A stretch of 64,000 nucleotides of DNA, taken from assembly GCF_026213295.1 (NCBI RefSeq), contig NC_079415.1:21647847-21711846 (forward strand). The letters run 5' to 3'. The translations under genes and the position numbers were made by a program. The stretch comes from Gadus chalcogrammus (taxonomy: Eukaryota > Chordata > Actinopteri > Gadiformes > Gadidae). Positions 60,212-64,000 of the stretch are shown here, in pieces. The first letter of the stretch is position 1. Each line of letters starts with the position of its first letter. Under the pieces are notes generated by a model. The model ran no database searches, was not told the origin of the DNA, and saw only the letters and a program-made list of their open reading frames with translations.

Positions 60212-61582
60212 GGTCTACTTAATGTTAAGAATTATTGTCTAGCATCTCCAGAGACTTTGACTGTCTAGTTATAACTGGTGACTTCAATTTTCATACTGAT
60301 GATTTGAATGACAAGTGTGCAAAAAAACTTTTTACCATTTTGGACACATTTGAACTGTCCCAACATGTGAAAGAGACTACTCATTGTAAGGGCCACACTC
60401 TAGACCTGGTTATCACAAAGGGCCTCAATGTTTCTGATCTCTGTGACTGATCCTTCCTTCTCTGACCACTTTTGTGTTTTCTTTAATATATCTTTTATTC
60501 CCAACATACAGACAAAATCAAATACTGTCAAAAAACGGTATATCAATGAAGAATCGTATGTACTTTTTAGAAAGGCCATCTCCTTACTACCACCTCTCAA
60601 CCCATGTTCTGCTGATGATCTTGTAGAAAACTTTAATTTGAAAATTTTGAAAGTCATGGATGTCATTGCACCTTACAAGGTTAAAACGATTTCTGGAAAG
60701 CAAAAGGCACCCTGGAGAAAAGCTGCTTCTGTAACAGCACAGAAAAAAGAATGCAGGAAGGTTGAACGCATCTGGCGTAAAACAAAACTTCATATTCACC
60801 ATGATATCTACAAAGAGAGCCTCCGTGCCTACAATTCAGACTTAAAAAGTGCTAGAGAAACATTTTTCTCCAATATCATTAAATCCAATAATAATAATGC
60901 AAAAACCCTATTTGCAACTGTTGACAGACTGACCAACCCCCCAAAACAAATTCCACCTGATCTCCATTCCACGCAGAAATGCATTGAGTTTGCAGTTTTT
61001 TATACCGATAAAATTGAAGGCATCAGACGCGCCATCAATATCTCCACTTCAAACAAAAATGTTGGACTACCACCCTGTTCAGGCAAAAGTTACGTGGCAG
61101 GGATGGCATGCTTTAATGTTATTGACTCTAAAACTCTTGTGGAAACTGTTACACAACTAAAGCCATCCACCTGTTGCCTTGATTCTTTACCTACCAACCT
61201 CTTTAAGAATGTTTTTGACTGCCTAGCAATAGACATATTGCAGATAGTTAACAACTCTCTCCAGTCAGGCAACTTCCCAAAAGCCCTGAAAACTGCAGTT
61301 ATTAAACCCCTTTTAAAAAAGCGGAGCCTAGATACCTCTATTATTAACAACTACAGACCAATATCAAATCTGCCCTTCATAAGTAAAATCATTGAGAAAG
61401 TTGTCCTCCAGCAACTTAATCACTTCCTGGCATCAACTGGTTGTTATGACACCTTCCAATCAGGATTTCGACCCCTGCACAGCACTGAGACCGCCCTCAT
61501 TAAAGTTGTAAACGACATCCGTCTTAACACAGACTCTGGCAAAACCTCAATACTAATGCTACTAGTACTTCTCATTGGCTAG
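60212..61582 (+). pseudogene. L2-type LINE ORF2 fragment (endonuclease end plus RT start)
   Basis: A start-like IRMGLLNV is joined almost directly to DCLVITGDFNFH, the last third of the AP endonuclease domain, then KGHTLDLVI and, one frame off, PSFSDHFCVFF (catalytic SDH). The long connector follows (60428-61582) and leads into the reverse transcriptase: NNYRPISNLPFISKIIEKVV and FQSGFRPLHSTETALIKVV. It stops at KTSILMLLVLLIG instead of reaching the first RT Asp. So most of the endonuclease is internally deleted, and the catalytic RT and 3' end are absent. Confidence 0.85.
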
Positions 61583-61700
61583 TGCAGGATGGGAATGAAG
61601 ACTTAATTAAAATACCATCCAATTTTTTAGCAACCCTCATTTACATGTGGCTAAGAAGGTGACGTGACAATTATTATAATCAACGTAATAATATAAATAC

Positions 61701-63587
61701 CTTATGAAAGACAACAAGTCTCTCAACTGCATCAGATGCACTCATTTTTGGAGACTTCAGTCCCCCTGGAGGTGGTGGAAGGAGATGTAACAGCAACAAC
61801 AGAGAGGCCATTTCTTGGTCGTAGGCTGAGGACCAAGAGACACAAAATAATTAACTGAAAACTTCAAATTTAATACTTTTCAAGTTTGAATGAGAACAAG
61901 GAGGCATTATGAGAAAGTTTTAAACAGTCATCCATCTATTAGTCACATTTATCCAAAAATGAGTGTATCTCTTGATCAACGCTCAAGAGATACACAGAAT
62001 AAACAAAGGAAATATTGTTTATTATTGTTAGAGTTCAACTGCAATTATAGCAAATGCATTAAAACAAAAACTCACTTGTTTCCTCATCAAGATCATCTCC
62101 TTGGGGACTTTCTGCTGACTGCACCAAGTGACGCAACTCTGGTGTTGAAGTGAGCTGCTTAGCCTCTTTTATGACATTTGGCTTGAAGAACAAATCCCAT
62201 TTCTGAAGAAGCCTGGAGGATGTGTCATCATCAAATAGGAGAGTGAAGTCTTGGTCCACCTTTAAGAAAGAAGATATTCAACTACAGGAAATACTTTACA
62301 ATTTCTAGCCATTCTAAAACATCTCAAACTTACCAATCCTTTTGTATCCAGGAATCTTGGGAAGCTGGAGAGGATATCAACACTTCTGCCTGGGTCATTA
62401 ACGAGCTTCTGACGGTGCAGAAAGGTCTCTCTCATCTTCTGGAAAATCAGGGAATTGTCTGTGGTATGGTTGAGCAAAGACATGGCCTCTTGGCAAGCAT
62501 CACCATCAAGCTGCCTTTCAACATGAACAGTTCTTTGGAAATTTGGGCCTCCTGGAGAAAAGCAAATAGCGCTATTTGGTGGCACTGCAGATCCTTGACG
62601 AATCTTCCTCTGAACTGTTTTCAGACGCCAAGAAATGTATCCTGTGCTGCTTGCAGAATCATAGAAGTGTTCCTGAAATAAAAATAAATGAAATGTGTTG
62701 TCATACCAGGCTCATGAGCAATCTCACGGAATTCAAATATCAATGTCATCCACACAGTTTTTTATCATTACATGAAAGTGTAAACAATAATAATGACTAT
62801 TACATAGCCCTTCTTGGAATATGGATCCCTGAGGGAAGGGAACAGCATCACTATCCCATGTGCATAATCCTCTCTGGTTTCTTTAGTGGGAAGGTGCCTG
62901 AGAGGAGATATTCAATTAGTAAATGAGTACATTTAATACAATGACCATGCAGTCATTTGGCACAAATAAAGACAATATGAAAGAAACATACCCATGATTG
63001 TCAATCATGTGAGCCACCAGGATGTTAACCATCTGTCTTCTTGCAGCATCTGTCAGGGTTTCTGTTGTTTGGTACTCCTGTAGTACTTCTTCACCTCCGG
63101 ATTTGCCTCTCAGCACAGCTTCAATCAACTAATAAAAAACAAAAACATGAGAATAACAAACATGCGATTAAAAAGCTTTTCTAAAGACTCAAGAGTGTAA
63201 AAATGTATTAAGAAGTATTAAGAAACCTGTTTGGCAGACGCAGCATCACGATTACGTGTATCCTCGATTCTTTGTCTCTTGCTATAGACCTCATCTATGT
63301 TCACAGTTGATGTACTTGAGCTGAAGCTTGAGTCAGACAGCCCAGAAGCAGAACATAAGGAGCTGTCAGAGAATTCTAAAGGAATAGAAAACATGTTAGT
63401 AATTATATTCTGTAAGGTGTAGTGCTTAATTATGCCTGCCTTTATATCTCACCCTGATCTGAGAAAACTGTCAGCACCACATTGCCTTGTCCAACGAGGT
63501 CGCTGAATATTTCTCCATCAACTTCTGTCCCTGTTGCATCCTTGTATGTTACTTTAGCATCAGTGGGCAGGCAAAATCTCTCGATGA
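61701..63587 (-). CDS. Second SAMD3-like gene, seven exons seen
   Basis: Exons 63453-63587, 63227-63375, 62992-63128, 62804-62897, 62334-62672, 62076-62259 and 61701-61823 all splice GT-AG with matching phases and stay open. They encode a PB1-like segment (AKVTYKDATGTEVDGEIF), a serine-rich linker, ARRQMVNILVAHMIDNHG, REDYAHGIVMLFPSLRDP, GYISWRLKTVQRKI, FQKMRETFLHRQKLVNDP, FPRFLDTKGLVDQDFTLLF and EMASLLLLLHLLPPPPGGLK. This is the longer arrangement of the teleost SAMD3-like family. The first exon should lie past 63600. The last exons are not seen: the truncated LINE meets this gene at about 61583. No inactivating change in the exons shown. Function unknown. Confidence 0.82.
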
Positions 63588-63689
63588 CTAGAAAAGATAA
63601 GATAAAACTGAATGTGCTTTTTAAGTCAGCAGTGTTTCTTGCCTCACAGCGAATAACTTTCTATTAAATATCAGCACTGTACAGGGGGG

Positions 63690-64000
63690 TTGCTCAGGTT
63701 GCTTGGGCAACTGCCCATATGCCCTCCTCGACTCAGGTTGCCCTTCCGAGGAAAAAAAAAAAAAAGTTTTTTTTTTTTAATCATTTAATGGATGCAGAAT
63801 TTCATGTAGGCCTATAAAAATCGCCACTCGAAACATTTCATAAAGTATCCGTTGCCTCATTCAATTCCGTTCGGGCACTGAGAGTGAAAGTCAGTAGGGG
63901 GAGGGCAAACTCTGCCGCGCGGCAACAGCCGCTTTTGCCGCCGCCCCTCTGCCGCCCTTCCCCCATTGAAATGAATGGAGGCGGCGAGTTGCCGCGCGGG
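63690..64000. other. Partial repeat at window edge
   Basis: GTTGCTCAGGTTGCTTGGGC, poly-A/T stretches and a CTGCCGCGCGGCAAC ... GTTGCCGCGCGG inverted pair (about 63913 and 63988). Probably one side of a DNA transposon extending beyond the window; no gene seen. Confidence 0.5.

Overview
The window looks like repeat-rich chromosomal DNA from a ray-finned fish, most likely a teleost. It holds vertebrate U1 and U2 snRNA genes, fibrillar-collagen exons that match col1a2, spliced transposon genes, long (GT)n tracts, and fish-type DNA transposons (hAT, piggyBac, TTAA-duplicating Kolobok-like, THAP/DDE_4, CACTA-like) with L1- and L2-type LINE fragments. I cannot name the species. Almost everything recognisable is mobile, amplified or a fragment; no ordinary host gene is complete.

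Region A (1-36692) is a tandem array of a ~9.6 kb unit: copy 1 at 1-9593, copy 2 at 9594-19197, copy 3 at 19198-22478 and 35806-36692. Each full unit carries, on the minus strand, a 63-nt 5' fragment of 5S rRNA, a THAP-domain exon, a U1 snRNA, a U2 snRNA, a DDE_4 transposase exon with one in-frame stop, col1a2 exons 4-6 and a small lysine-rich first exon; on the plus strand it carries a YqaJ-nuclease/PHD pseudogene. Outside the microsatellites the copies differ at only a few bases. A 13.3 kb CACTA-like transposon (22479-35805) sits inside copy 3. Copies 1 and 2 give the empty site, so its ends and 2-bp target duplication are defined exactly. It encodes a tnp2-like transposase with two lesions and a multi-exon accessory protein of the DUF4806 type. 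The array stops at a 100-N assembly gap (36693-36792).

Region B (36793-48383) holds the C-terminal part of a transposase-like protein followed, in the same orientation, by a spliced SAMD3-like gene. A hAT element sits 12 bp inside one of its introns. Its 3' side has received a 4.6 kb TTAA element with very long inverted repeats, which itself contains at least four levels of nested insertions. A second, frameshifted copy of the transposase-like C-terminus follows.

Region C (48384-57000) holds palindromic MITEs, a 140-bp satellite and a second, badly damaged THAP/DDE_4 transposon whose THAP exon is split by a palindromic MITE. Its intron contains a hAT element that in turn contains a TTAA element carrying a P2X7-type cysteine-rich exon. 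A BED/hAT fragment and a piggyBac pseudogene follow. Region D (57000-64000) holds an L1 ORF1 fragment, an L2-type LINE with an esterase ORF1 and a cut-off 3' end, and a second SAMD3-like gene on the minus strand.

The main points for follow-up are the linked U1/U2 array with covarying U1 stems and a U2 stem-IIb polymorphism, the precisely bounded CACTA-like element with its accessory gene, and the recurrent pairing of SAMD3-like genes with a transposase-like partner.
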